The notes below the pieces were generated by a model. The model had not been told where the DNA came from. It did not search any database and saw only the letters and a program-made list of their open reading frames with translations. A stretch of DNA of 64,000 nt, from contig NZ_FXTK01000001.1 in assembly GCF_900182695.1 (NCBI RefSeq), positions 62,001-126,000 of the forward strand, written 5' to 3'. The position numbers and the translations under genes are program-made. Positions 1 to 7,997 of this stretch are shown one piece after another. Position 1 is the first letter of the stretch. Each line of letters begins with the position of its first letter. This DNA is from Paracoccus laeviglucosivorans (GTDB lineage: Bacteria > Pseudomonadota > Alphaproteobacteria > Rhodobacterales > Rhodobacteraceae).

Positions 1-161
1 ATCTCGGGGGAGGTGGTGAAATCCCCCTGCGTGCCAAAGGGATCGCGGGTCGCGTAATAGCCGTGTTCGGGGTGCAGCAGGCAAAGCTGCATATATTCAT
101 CCAGGCCCATCGGCCCGGTCAGGGCGATGCGTGCCGCGATGATGCGGCCCAGCGGGGTCAT
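1..161 (-). CDS. N-terminal part of a MidA/NDUFAF7-type SAM methyltransferase (cut by window edge)
   Basis: Only the first 53 codons lie in the window; the rest is beyond position 1. The protein opens [19 protein letters not shown] and continues with LLHPEHGYY and QGDFTTSPE, the N-terminal signature of the COG1565 class I SAM-dependent methyltransferases. Its ATG shares bases with the lgt stop (ATGA), so it is translationally coupled downstream of lgt. In mitochondria the family member NDUFAF7 dimethylates an arginine of the complex I subunit NDUFS2, the NuoD counterpart, and is needed for assembly. Whether the bacterial protein does the same is inference. The SAM-binding motif itself is not visible here. 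Confidence 0.8.
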   Translation of the reverse strand, partial: MTPLGRIIAARIALTGPMGLDEYMQLCLLHPEHGYYATRDPFGTQGDFTTSPE

Positions 162-1039
162 GCGGCGACGGGCGCCCGGCTGCGCGCCCGCAGGATAAAG
201 ACCAGCCCGATCAGCACCATCGGCAGGGACAGCAATTGCCCCATCGTCACGCCCCAGACCGCGCCGCCGATCACATGGCCCAGCGGGTTGTCGGGCGTGA
301 TGAACTGCGCATCGGCCTGACGGAAGAACTCGACGACAAAGCGTGACAGCCCGTAGCCCATGACAAAGACGCCGAGGCACAGCCCCGGCCAGCGCAGCGC
401 GCCACGGCGGACCATGACGAACAGGACCAGCGCCAGCAGGACGCCCTCCAGCGCGGCTTCGTAAAGCTGGCTGGGATGGCGGGCGCAAAGGCCCGTGACG
501 CCGGGACACATCTGCGCGGCCTCTCCGGGGAATATCACGCCCCAGGGCAGGTCTGTCGGACGGCCCCAAAGCTCGGCATTGATGAAATTCGCCAGCCGCC
601 CAAGGCCCAGCCCGATGGGGGTCGCGACCCCAAGCGCATCGGCCAGCCGCAGCGCCGGGATGCCATTCGCGCGGCAATACAGCCACGACACGATGACCAC
701 GCCCAGAAAGCCGCCATGAAACGACATGCCGCCATTCCAGACCTGCAGGATCTGCGACGGGTTGGCCATGTAATAGGCGGGCTCATAGAACAGCACAAAG
801 CCAAGCCGTCCGCCCAGCACGACACCAAGGATCACCCATGTCAGCAACTCCTCGGGCTGTTCGGGGCGGAACGGCGCGCGACCGCCCCAGAGCGCGGGGC
901 GACGGGCCAGCATGACCAGAATGCGCCAGCCGACCAGAAGGCCGACCAGATAGGCTAGCGCATACCAGCGCAGCGACAACGACAGGCCGAACAGGTGCAG
1001 CGTAAAGATTTCGGGCGAGATGTCGGGGAAAGGGATCAT
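158..1039 (-). CDS. lgt: prolipoprotein diacylglyceryl transferase
   Basis: Lgt moves diacylglycerol from phosphatidylglycerol to the lipobox cysteine of prolipoproteins in the inner membrane, the first step of lipoprotein maturation. The 293-residue protein is strongly hydrophobic with about seven membrane segments. It has the HGGFLG motif at residues 108-113 and the Lgt signature GRLANFIN at 147-154, with the conserved arginine at 148. Length is normal for the family. The ATG at 1039 is followed at once by a hydrophobic N-terminus. It is divergent from the UbiK-like gene and overlaps the downstream methyltransferase by 4 bp. The window encodes at least two lipobox proteins that would be substrates. 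Confidence 0.97.
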   Translation of the reverse strand: MIPFPDISPEIFTLHLFGLSLSLRWYALAYLVGLLVGWRILVMLARRPALWGGRAPFRPEQPEELLTWVILGVVLGGRLGFVLFYEPAYYMANPSQILQVWNGGMSFHGGFLGVVIVSWLYCRANGIPALRLADALGVATPIGLGLGRLANFINAELWGRPTDLPWGVIFPGEAAQMCPGVTGLCARHPSQLYEAALEGVLLALVLFVMVRRGALRWPGLCLGVFVMGYGLSRFVVEFFRQADAQFITPDNPLGHVIGGAVWGVTMGQLLSLPMVLIGLVFILRARSRAPVAA

Positions 1040-1165
1040 GGGCGTCCTTCTCTGGCGGGCGCGAGCGTATCCGCGCGTCAGGGGGTGTCAACATGCGCGC
1101 GCCCCGATTGAACCGCGCCGCATCAGGGGCCATATAGAGCGCAACGCGAAACCGAAAGGCCCGCC

Positions 1166-1408
1166 ATGACCGCAAATAACCGTTTCTTCGACGATCTCTC
1201 GAAATTGATGACCAATGCCGTGGGTGTGGCCCAGGGCGCCAAGGACGAGGCGCAGACCGCCTTCAACAGCTGGATCGACCGCTGGCTGGCCGACCGCGAT
1301 TTCGTGACGCGCGAAGAATTCGAATCCGTCCGCGAAATGGCGATCAAGGCCCGCGCCGAAAACGCCGAACTGCGCGCCGAGATCGAAGCGTTGAAGACTA
1401 AGGCCTGA
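1166..1408 (+). CDS. ubiK: UbiK-family (BMFP) accessory factor for ubiquinone biosynthesis
   Basis: An 80-residue protein with an amphipathic N-terminal half and a C-terminal coiled coil (about residues 45-80, rich in Glu, Arg and Ala, ending AEIEALKTKA). This is the layout of the BMFP/UbiK (YqiC) family, whose members bind membranes and help the soluble Ubi complex make ubiquinone. A ribosome site AAAGG lies 7 bases before the ATG. The 3' end overlaps the convergent small membrane-protein gene by 11 bp. The function is inferred from family membership; sequence identity to E. coli UbiK is low, so the symbol is tentative. Confidence 0.75.
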   Translation: MTANNRFFDDLSKLMTNAVGVAQGAKDEAQTAFNSWIDRWLADRDFVTREEFESVREMAIKARAENAELRAEIEALKTKA

Positions 1409-1655
1409 CTTCCTGACGCAAGCGACCCTGATGGTCGTAAAGCAGCACCTCGCCGCCTTCGGTCACCACGACGATCCAGTCGCGGGCAAATGTCAGGGCG
1501 GCGGGCTTTGCCCCATCGGGCAGCGCGATATGTTCGGGAAGCTGCGGCAGCGGCGCTTCGGACAGGCGCATCCACAACAGGACGGTGATCGCGATCACCC
1601 CCAATCCCATCACCGCGGCAAGCGAGGTGACCAGAAGGCGCAGCCAGCGCAGCAT
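1398..1655 (-). CDS. small single-pass membrane protein (DUF6476-like)
   Basis: An 85-residue protein with one membrane helix near residues 5-28 and a C-terminal half that would be periplasmic, ending near VLLYDHQGRLRQEVRP. It resembles the Rhodobacteraceae family annotated as DUF6476; the function is unknown. I chose the ATG at 1655 because AGAGGAAG sits about 8 bases upstream. The in-frame ATG at 1703 would add 16 charged residues, has no clear ribosome site, and would share the CATG at 1701-1704 with the divergent rluD start. The gene is convergent with the UbiK-like gene. Confidence 0.7.
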   Translation of the reverse strand: MLRWLRLLVTSLAAVMGLGVIAITVLLWMRLSEAPLPQLPEHIALPDGAKPAALTFARDWIVVVTEGGEVLLYDHQGRLRQEVRP

Positions 1656-1701
1656 CGGCAGCGCTTCCTCTGGCCCCGGTTCCGCCCTATCATCCCGTGC
1701 C

Positions 1702-2736
1702 ATGCCCGAAATCCTTATCCACGTCCCCGAGGGACTGTCCGACCGGCTTGATAAGGCGCTTGCCGCCCTCGCACCAGAGGAAGCGGCGCTTTCACGCTCG
1801 CGCCTTGCGAAACTAATCGCCGAAGGCGCGGTCTTCGGCCCTTCGGGTGCCGTGACCGACGGCAAGTCCAAGGTCGAACCCGGCGAATACGCCATCGACA
1901 TCGGCGAACCCGAACCGCTTGAGGCGCAGCCCGAGGACATCCCGCTGGTCATCGTCCATGAAGATGCCGACCTGATCGTCATCGACAAGCCTGCGGGCAT
2001 GGTCGTCCATCCCGCCCCCGGCGCACCCAACGGCACGCTGGTCAACGCGCTGCTGCATCATTGCGCCGACAGCCTGTCGGGCATCGGCGGCGCGGCCCGA
2101 CCGGGGATCGTGCATCGCATCGACAAGGAAACATCGGGGCTGCTGGTCGTGGCCAAGACCGACCGCGCGCATCAGGGATTGGCCAAGCAATTCGCCGACC
2201 ATTCGGCGCATCGCCGCTACCTGGCACTGGCACATGGGCTGATCGACCCGGCAGATGCCCGGCTGCGCGGCCTGCCCGGACTGGCGTTTGAGGCGGGCGG
2301 CATCCTGCGCATCACCACCATGCTGGGCCGCCACCCCAGCGACCGCCAGCGTCAGGCCGTCAGTTTCGACCGGGGCCGCCATGCCGTGACCCGCGCACGG
2401 CTGGTCGAGGCGTTCGGCGCACCGCCCTCCGCCATGCTGGTCGAATGTCGGCTGGAAACCGGGCGCACGCATCAAATCCGCGTGCATATGGCCCATGCCG
2501 GTCTGGGTCTGGTCGGCGACCCGGTCTATGGTGGGGCAAGACGGCCCTCGGCCAAGGCACTGGGCGCACAGGCGGCGGCGGCGATGCTGGCCTTTCCGCG
2601 TCAGGCGCTGCACGCGGCCGAGCTTGGTTTTGAACATCCGGTCAGCGGTCAGATGCTGACCTTTGCCAGCCCCCTGCCACCTGACATGGCAGCGCTTCTG
2701 GAAATATTGCGGACAGGTCCCGACGGACCTTCCTAA
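1702..2736 (+). CDS. rluD: 23S rRNA pseudouridine synthase, RluD family
   Basis: A 344-residue pseudouridine synthase with an N-terminal S4 RNA-binding domain (about residues 13-70) and a catalytic RluA-family domain. The catalytic motif HRIDKETSG is at 138-146 with Asp141 as nucleophile; LETGRTHQIRVH and GDPVYGG follow further on. RluD makes pseudouridines in helix 69 of 23S rRNA; the choice of RluD over RluC or RluA rests on the S4 domain and overall length. The ATG at 1702 has no strong ribosome site. A promoter would have to lie in the roughly 45 bp shared with the divergent small membrane-protein gene. rpoH follows 65 bp downstream. Confidence 0.9.
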   Translation: MPEILIHVPEGLSDRLDKALAALAPEEAALSRSRLAKLIAEGAVFGPSGAVTDGKSKVEPGEYAIDIGEPEPLEAQPEDIPLVIVHEDADLIVIDKPAGMVVHPAPGAPNGTLVNALLHHCADSLSGIGGAARPGIVHRIDKETSGLLVVAKTDRAHQGLAKQFADHSAHRRYLALAHGLIDPADARLRGLPGLAFEAGGILRITTMLGRHPSDRQRQAVSFDRGRHAVTRARLVEAFGAPPSAMLVECRLETGRTHQIRVHMAHAGLGLVGDPVYGGARRPSAKALGAQAAAAMLAFPRQALHAAELGFEHPVSGQMLTFASPLPPDMAALLEILRTGPDGPS

Positions 2737-2744
2737 CGGGAACC

Positions 2745-2788
2745 GGGAACGCCAAACCAGCGTTCCCATCTACCCGCCAGAGTGCGGG
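2745..2788 (+). promoter_or_regulatory. two stem-loops in the rluD-rpoH gap
   Basis: A perfect 8-bp inverted repeat GGGAACGC / GCGTTCCC (2745-2752 and 2760-2767, 7-base loop) is followed by a 5-bp hairpin CCCGC / GCGGG (2773-2777 and 2784-2788). The second ends two bases before AAGGA, the rpoH ribosome site. The first could end rluD transcription, but it has no T tract. The second could affect ribosome access to rpoH. Both roles are inference; the pairing is seen in the sequence. Confidence 0.4.
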
Positions 2789-2801
2789 CAAGGATAGTCA
2801 C

Positions 2802-3707
2802 ATGGCGAATTACACCAACCTCCCGGCCCCCAGCCCCGAACAGGGCCTGAACCGTTACCTTCAGGAAATCCGCAAGTTCCCCCTGCTGGAGCCCGAGGAG
2901 GAATACATGCTGGCCAAGGCTTGGGTGGATCACGAAGACCCCGAGGCGGCGCAGCGTCTTGTCACCAGCCACCTGCGCTTGGCGGCCAAGATCGCCATGG
3001 GTTATCGCGGCTATGGCCTGCCGCAGGCCGAAGTGATCTCTGAAGCGAATGTGGGTCTGATGCAGGCCGTGAAACGCTTCGACCCGGAAAAGGGCTTCCG
3101 GCTTGCGACCTATGCGATGTGGTGGATCCGCGCCTCGATTCAGGAATACATCCTGCGGTCGTGGTCTTTGGTGAAGATGGGCACGACCAGCGCGCAGAAA
3201 AAGCTGTTCTTCAATCTGCGCAAGGCCAAGTCGAAACTGGGCGCGCTGGAGGAAGGCGATCTGCGTCCCGAAAACGTGCGCCAGATCGCCAATGACCTGA
3301 ACGTCTCGGAACAGGAAGTGATCGACATGAACCGCCGCCTGTCGGGTGGTGATGCGTCGTTGAACGCCACCGTCGGCTCAAGCGAGGGGGAGTCCACCGC
3401 GCAATGGCAGGATTGGCTGGAGGACGAAAACGCCAATCAGGCCGAGGCTTTCGCCGAAACCGACGAGTTGTCGGCCCGCCGCGAAATGCTGATCGCGGCG
3501 ATGGATGTGCTGAACGACCGCGAAAAGGACATCCTGATGGAGCGTCGCCTGCGCGACGACCCGATGACGCTGGAAGACCTTTCCACGCGCTACGACGTCT
3601 CGCGCGAGCGTATTCGCCAGATCGAGGTGCGGGCTTTTGAAAAGCTGCAGAACCGCATCCGCGACCTTGCGCGCGAACGCGGTATGTCGGTCCCCGAAAA
3701 CGCCTGA
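2802..3707 (+). CDS. rpoH: RNA polymerase heat-shock sigma factor RpoH (sigma-32)
   Basis: A 301-residue sigma-70-family factor that directs RNA polymerase to heat-shock promoters. Region 2 carries MWWIRASIQEYILRSWSLVK, immediately followed by the diagnostic RpoH box QKKLFFNLR at 132-140, which separates RpoH from RpoD and other sigmas. The C-terminus carries the region 4.2 helix-turn-helix (TLEDLSTRYDVSRERIRQIE). Length is standard. The ribosome site AAGGA lies just before the ATG and is preceded by a short hairpin. Alphaproteobacteria often have two rpoH genes; which paralogue this is cannot be told from the window. A tandem repeat follows the stop codon. Confidence 0.97.
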   Translation: MANYTNLPAPSPEQGLNRYLQEIRKFPLLEPEEEYMLAKAWVDHEDPEAAQRLVTSHLRLAAKIAMGYRGYGLPQAEVISEANVGLMQAVKRFDPEKGFRLATYAMWWIRASIQEYILRSWSLVKMGTTSAQKKLFFNLRKAKSKLGALEEGDLRPENVRQIANDLNVSEQEVIDMNRRLSGGDASLNATVGSSEGESTAQWQDWLEDENANQAEAFAETDELSARREMLIAAMDVLNDREKDILMERRLRDDPMTLEDLSTRYDVSRERIRQIEVRAFEKLQNRIRDLARERGMSVPENA

Positions 3708-3785
3708 TCTGCGCAAGGTGAACCGCGCGCCCCTGCCCCCCGCACCGCCATTCCCGCCCCGCTCGAACTGCGGCAGCATTTGGGC

Positions 3786-3875
3786 GGGATCGGCGGGATC
3801 GGCGGGATCGGCGGGATCGGCGGGATCGGCGGGATCGGCGGGATCGGCGGGATCGGCGGGATCGGCGGGATCGGC
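3786..3875. repeat. ten perfect tandem copies of a 9-bp unit
   Basis: GGGATCGGC is repeated ten times head to tail with no mismatch, starting 79 bp after the rpoH stop codon. The unit length is a multiple of three, so in any frame it would encode a tripeptide repeat (for example Gly-Ile-Gly), but no real gene covers it. Perfect copies suggest recent slippage, so copy number should vary between strains. Each unit contains one GATC. Confidence 0.95.
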
Positions 3876-4270
3876 GAAATGCCTGCTTGGTGCTGACGCT
3901 TTGGTCAATAGCGGAATTGGTCGCCATATGGCTAGCGGGGCAAGGCCGAAACCGCTTCGGCCCGTTTCACCGCTAGGGACATTCCCCATGATGTCTGAAG
4001 CGGGCTTCTATAAAATTCGCACACTGCAATCAAGCCAGACTTGCAATGAGGCCAGCCGAAGCACCAAGGTGGGACATCCACGCCCCCACAGCGCTCAAGG
4101 CGCAGGTGCTGCTGGTATTTCTCCCCATGGTTGCAGCGCATCTCTCACCTTTTCGCTTCCGCGACAATCGCCCACGACTTTTCGTCCCACCAGCCCGCAA
4201 CTGCCTGCAAATAGCCCCTTCCTTGTGCTGCAAAGCCGGGTAAAACGGCCCCTAGTCCCGAGTGCATCCG

Positions 4271-4298
4271 TTGACGGTCGCGGGCCGAGGCATATGCT
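4271..4298 (+). promoter_or_regulatory. sigma-70-type promoter candidate for the M48-like gene
   Basis: TTGACG (4271-4276) and TATGCT (4293-4298) are separated by 16 bp, about 30 bp before the ATG at 4332. It would make the downstream gene a transcription unit independent of rpoH. The assignment rests on sequence match only. Confidence 0.5.
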
Positions 4299-4331
4299 TA
4301 GATCCGTGCAGCGGGGGCCGCAGGCGCAAGA

Positions 4332-5348
4332 ATGACCGCGCTTAACCAATATCAGCGGCTTGAGGCCGCAGGGCACTGGCGCGAGACGCCGGGCGGCAAG
4401 CATCGCGAAGTCATCGTCTCGTTCGGGGACGCAACCCTTATCCTGAGCGATCCGAAATCCGATACGCCGCTGGCGCATTGGTCGCTGCCTGCCGTCCTGC
4501 GTCTGAACCCCGGCAAGCTGCCTGCGCAATACGCGCCGGGACTGGACGATGCCGAGTTGCTGGAACTGGACGATGCGCTGATGATTTCGGCAATCGAAAA
4601 GGTTCATGTGGCCATCGAATCCAGCAAGCCCGGATCGGGTCGGTTGCGGCGTGGGCTGATGGCCGCGGCGGCCGTAGCGATGGCCGGGCTTGCCGCCTTT
4701 TGGGTGCCGCCCGCGTTGGTGCGTCATGCCGCAGACATCGCGCCCCCCGCGCAGCGCGCCGAAATCGGCCGTCTGGTCCTGGCCGAGATCGAAAAGACCA
4801 CCGGCGGCGCATGTTCGCGCCCGGCAGGCGATCTGGTGCGGCTGAAACTGGCGCATCGGCTCATCGGCCCGGATGCGGAAATCGCGGTTCTGCCGACCAC
4901 CTTGCGCGGGGCGCGCCGCCTGCCCGGCCCGATCACCATCATCGGCGAAGACCTGATCGAAGGTCAGGTCACCCCCGAGGTCGCGGCGGGTCACATTCTG
5001 TCGGCACAGGCCGCAGCGTCGGCGAATGATCCGCTGCTGGCAGCGCTGCGCTATGCCGGGCCGCGCGCGACATTTCATCTGCTGACCAAGGGTTCGTTAC
5101 CCGCTGCAGCCTTGGCCGGATATGGAGAAACGCTGCTGGCCGAACCTGTGCCGCGCGCCGATGACGAATCTTTGTTGGGTTATTTCGCCCGTGCCGGGGT
5201 TTCCAGCGATCCCTATGCCCGCTCGCTTGACCCGACCGGAGAGGCGACGCTGGGCCTGATCGAAGCCGACCCCTATCGCACCGCCGAACCAAAATCTGTG
5301 CTGGGCAATCGCGACTGGGTGGCCCTGCAGGAAATCTGCGACCAGTGA
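4332..5348 (+). CDS. membrane-anchored M48-peptidase-like protein without the zinc motif
   Basis: A 338-residue protein with a soluble N-terminal part (1-100), a membrane helix at about 107-128, and a C-terminal domain that follows the course of M48 metallopeptidases. The family's ALPGG..VV..GL segment is matched by RLPGPITIIGEDLIEG (196-211). The HExxH helix is replaced by AAGHILSAQ (218-226), which lacks the glutamate and second histidine. The next family helices still seem present (DPLLAALRYAG, then LLTKGSLP). I infer a pseudopeptidase, perhaps a scaffold or chaperone in the periplasm. The similarity is distant and by eye. It has its own promoter candidate and is convergent with the SPOR gene 7 bp away. 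Confidence 0.55.
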   Translation: MTALNQYQRLEAAGHWRETPGGKHREVIVSFGDATLILSDPKSDTPLAHWSLPAVLRLNPGKLPAQYAPGLDDAELLELDDALMISAIEKVHVAIESSKPGSGRLRRGLMAAAAVAMAGLAAFWVPPALVRHAADIAPPAQRAEIGRLVLAEIEKTTGGACSRPAGDLVRLKLAHRLIGPDAEIAVLPTTLRGARRLPGPITIIGEDLIEGQVTPEVAAGHILSAQAAASANDPLLAALRYAGPRATFHLLTKGSLPAAALAGYGETLLAEPVPRADDESLLGYFARAGVSSDPYARSLDPTGEATLGLIEADPYRTAEPKSVLGNRDWVALQEICDQ

Positions 5349-5355
5349 CGACGCG

Positions 5356-6339
5356 TCAACGCGGATAGGCATCGGCAAACCCGCCACGACGCAAACCGTC
5401 CAAGGCCCGCACGATCCCCTCTCGGGTGTCAAAGGGGCCTGCCATGATGAACTGCACTTTGCCTTTGCCTTCCCGCCCGCGCGACACCGGATAGCCCAGT
5501 CGCATCACACGCTGCGCTGCGCGATCGGCATTTCCCGCATTGGCATAGCTTCCCACCTGCACATAGCGCGCACCGGGCGGCACAAGCCGTTCCACCTTTA
5601 GCGGTGCGGCAGGTGCGGGGACTGCAACCTTTGAGATCGCGGTCCTGGGTGTGGCGACGCTTTTAGGTTTGGTAACACTGGTTGCGACTTTTCTGACCGG
5701 CGCGGGCTTTGCCCCCTGTGTCGCAGCCTCCAAAGGTCGCGCAAAGGCCAGCCGCGCCAGATCGCTTTCGGACAGGTTGCCGCAATAGCCGTGGCTTGGG
5801 TCGCGCCCCAACCGCGCAGGCACGGGCTGCGCGTCATGGCCCAGCAATTCGCACAGCCGCCTGTTGGGTTTCAGATCGCGGCTCATGCCCTGCCGGATCG
5901 CAGGCGCGGCTCGGAGCGCGGCCTTGAGGTTTTCCAGCGGCGCGGTCGGCGCGGGTTCCGGTCCCATATCGGGTAAAGTGGTCAGCGGGCGTGGATCGCT
6001 GGTCAATTCGCCCGGTTGCAGGTTGGGGACGACGGCAGGGGTCAGCGCCTCCTCCAACCGCTGGGCGCGGCTTTTCCCGGCATCGGGGTCAAGTGCGGCC
6101 AGACGCGCCTTGCCGTCCAACCCGCGCAGGGAAAGCGACGGAGGATAGCCACAGATCGCCGCGCCATCCCGCGCCAGCCGGGGCTGCCACCCCGCGCCAT
6201 CGCGCAGGAACACGCAGCCCTTGCTGTCGATATATTGCCGCGCGGTGAAATCACCGGGCGGCAATTCCGCCGGGCGCGGATCGGCCAGCACCGCAATGGG
6301 CACCAGCAGCCACAAGATCACGCAACGCACCAGCCCCAT
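5356..6339 (-). CDS. secreted SPOR-domain protein
   Basis: A 327-residue exported protein. The ATG at 6339 gives a clear signal peptide (GLVRCVILWLLVPIAVLA, then DPRPAE); an upstream TTG at 6384 would bury it. A cysteine-containing globular region (about 25-190) is followed by a low-complexity Ala/Pro/Lys/Val linker and a C-terminal SPOR domain of about 75 residues starting at ARYVQVGSYANAGNADRA. SPOR domains bind denuded glycan strands of septal peptidoglycan, so a role at the division site is likely. The N-terminal domain has no recognised match. It is the last gene before the convergent M48-like gene; upp ends 72 bp upstream. Confidence 0.75.
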   Translation of the reverse strand: MGLVRCVILWLLVPIAVLADPRPAELPPGDFTARQYIDSKGCVFLRDGAGWQPRLARDGAAICGYPPSLSLRGLDGKARLAALDPDAGKSRAQRLEEALTPAVVPNLQPGELTSDPRPLTTLPDMGPEPAPTAPLENLKAALRAAPAIRQGMSRDLKPNRRLCELLGHDAQPVPARLGRDPSHGYCGNLSESDLARLAFARPLEAATQGAKPAPVRKVATSVTKPKSVATPRTAISKVAVPAPAAPLKVERLVPPGARYVQVGSYANAGNADRAAQRVMRLGYPVSRGREGKGKVQFIMAGPFDTREGIVRALDGLRRGGFADAYPR

Positions 6340-6411
6340 CGGCCACCCCCAAGGAATCGCATTTGTCTTGGGGATAGCCGCCAAGGGCTGAAGATCGGGT
6401 TAACGCAGCCC

Positions 6412-7044
6412 TTATTTCGTGCCGAACATACGGTCGCCCGCATCGCCCAGACCGGGCAGGATATAGCCGTGATCATCCAGCCCCGCATCCAGCGCGGCGG
6501 TGACAATCGGCACATCGGGATGCGCCTCAAGCATACGGGCCACGCCTTCGGGCGTCGCCAGCAGGCACAGGAAACGCAGATTGCGCGCGCCCTGCTTTTT
6601 CAGCAGGTCGATTGCGGCCACGGACGAGTTTCCGGTCGCCAGCATCGGATCGACCACGATGGTCATGCGTGCGTCCAACTCATTGGGAACCTTGCAGTAA
6701 TATTGCACGGGCTGCAGCGTTTCGGGATCGCGATACATGCCGACAAAGCCCACGCGCGCGCCGGGGATCATCTCAAGAATGCCGTCCATCAGGCCGTTTC
6801 CGGCGCGCAGGATGGAGATCAGCGCCAGCTTTTTGCCCTCAAGCGTCGGCGCCTCCATCGTCTGCATGGGGGTTTCGATTGTGGTGGTGGTCATCTCAAG
6901 CTCGCGCGTGACCTCATAGGCCAGCAGCAGGCTGATTTCGCGCAACAGCCGCCGGAACCCGGCGGTCGAGGTCGTTTTGTCGCGCATGATGGTCAGCTTG
7001 TGCTGCACCAGCGGGTGGTCAACGATGGTCAGGTGCTGGGTCAT
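6412..7044 (-). CDS. upp: uracil phosphoribosyltransferase
   Basis: Upp converts uracil and PRPP to UMP in pyrimidine salvage. The 210-residue protein has the normal length, the Upp pattern [18 protein letters not shown] at the N-terminus and the PRPP loop [15 protein letters not shown]. The C-terminus [18 protein letters not shown] is also typical. The ATG at 7044 overlaps the add stop codon (ATGA). It is the last gene of the cdd-deoA-deoB-add-upp operon, and would recover uracil released from uridine or deoxyuridine by the upstream phosphorylase. Confidence 0.97.
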   Translation of the reverse strand: MTQHLTIVDHPLVQHKLTIMRDKTTSTAGFRRLLREISLLLAYEVTRELEMTTTTIETPMQTMEAPTLEGKKLALISILRAGNGLMDGILEMIPGARVGFVGMYRDPETLQPVQYYCKVPNELDARMTIVVDPMLATGNSSVAAIDLLKKQGARNLRFLCLLATPEGVARMLEAHPDVPIVTAALDAGLDDHGYILPGLGDAGDRMFGTK

Positions 7045-7997
7045 TGCAGTTCCTTTATCAGGCGTGTCCGTGTGGTGTCGTCGCAAAATGCCGCCTCGGC
7101 GGCCCATTGGTTCATCTGGCGAAATTCGCTTTCCGCCCAACCGAAACTTTCTGCAAGCATCTGGTATTCATGCGAAAGCGTGGTGTGAAAGAACGGCGGA
7201 TCGTCGGTCGAGACCGTGACGCGCACCCCGGCATCGGCCAGCCGCGCGATGGGATGCCTGCGCCAGTCGGTGATCCCCAGCGCCACGTTCGAGCCGGGGC
7301 AGACCTCCAGCGTCACGCCGCGTTCGGCCAGTTCCCGGACCAGCGCCGCATCCTCGATCGCGCGGATGCCGTGGCCGATGCGCGTGACGCCCAAGGTCAG
7401 GGAATCGCGGATCGATTCAGCCCCGCGCCATTCGCCGGCATGGTTGGTCAGGCCCAGCCCCGCTTCGCGCGCGCAATCAAAGGACCATGCGAAATCGCTG
7501 GCCTCGCCCGCATCCTCGGCCCCGCCCATGCCAAATCCCGTGACCCAGCCGCCGCTGGTTTCCGCAGCACAGATCGCGGTCTTGCGGGCGCGTTCAGGGC
7601 CGAAATGGCGGATGCAGGTCAGGATGGCACGGCTGTCCAGCCCCTGCGCGGCGGCGGCGTGCGCCACCTCCTCCATCGCGCCCAGATGGTCGCGCCATGC
7701 GGGCAGATCCGCGCCGCCGCAAAACTCGGGCGAGATGAAAAGCTCGACATAGATTGCGCCATGTTCGGCGCATTCGGCCAGCACCGCCTCAAGCAGGCGG
7801 GCATAATCGCGCGGGCCCTGGATCATGGCGGTGGCGGCTTCATACACCTTCAGGAAATCCTTGAAACCCTGATAGGCATAGCCGCCGCGTTCGTCGAACA
7901 TGCCGTGCAGGTCCTGATGCTTTTCGGCGGCAAGCCCCCGGATCAGCGCGGGCGGCGCGGCCCCTTCCAGATGCAGGTGCAGTTCGATCTTTTTCAC
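7041..7997 (-). CDS. add: adenosine deaminase
   Basis: A 318-residue zinc hydrolase of the adenosine/adenine deaminase family. It starts [12 protein letters not shown], supplying the first two zinc histidines; NHAGEW supplies the third histidine region and STDDPPFF the metal aspartates. The product of adenosine is inosine. Sequence alone does not firmly separate adenosine from adenine deaminase (some family members with SDDP motifs act on adenine), but its place in a nucleoside operon next to deoB and deoA favours adenosine. It overlaps deoB and upp by 4 bp each. It is slightly shorter than E. coli Add. Confidence 0.85.
   Translation of the reverse strand: MKKIELHLHLEGAAPPALIRGLAAEKHQDLHGMFDERGGYAYQGFKDFLKVYEAATAMIQGPRDYARLLEAVLAECAEHGAIYVELFISPEFCGGADLPAWRDHLGAMEEVAHAAAAQGLDSRAILTCIRHFGPERARKTAICAAETSGGWVTGFGMGGAEDAGEASDFAWSFDCAREAGLGLTNHAGEWRGAESIRDSLTLGVTRIGHGIRAIEDAALVRELAERGVTLEVCPGSNVALGITDWRRHPIARLADAGVRVTVSTDDPPFFHTTLSHEYQMLAESFGWAESEFRQMNQWAAEAAFCDDTTRTRLIKELQ

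Larger units (their letters stand above)
3708..4331. other. gene-free stretch between rpoH and the M48-like gene
   Basis: No frame in these 624 bp looks coding. It holds a ten-copy 9-bp tandem repeat (3786-3875), a perfect 7-bp hairpin GGCCGAA / TTCGGCC (3944-3950 and 3956-3962), a GAAGC-GG-GCTTC palindrome next to TATAAAAT (3997-4016), and a promoter candidate at 4271-4298. Base composition from about 3880 to 4250 is less GC-rich than the flanks. I could not match any part to an insertion sequence or a decayed gene. Confidence 0.6.

Noticed and set aside
3786..3875. Short regular repeats as a CRISPR array
   Set aside because: The units are contiguous with no spacers and are only 9 bp long; there are no cas genes.
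3876..4260. Decayed gene or insertion-sequence remnant after the tandem repeat
   Set aside because: Six-frame reading shows no transposase or other recognisable fragments, and no terminal inverted repeats or target duplications are visible.
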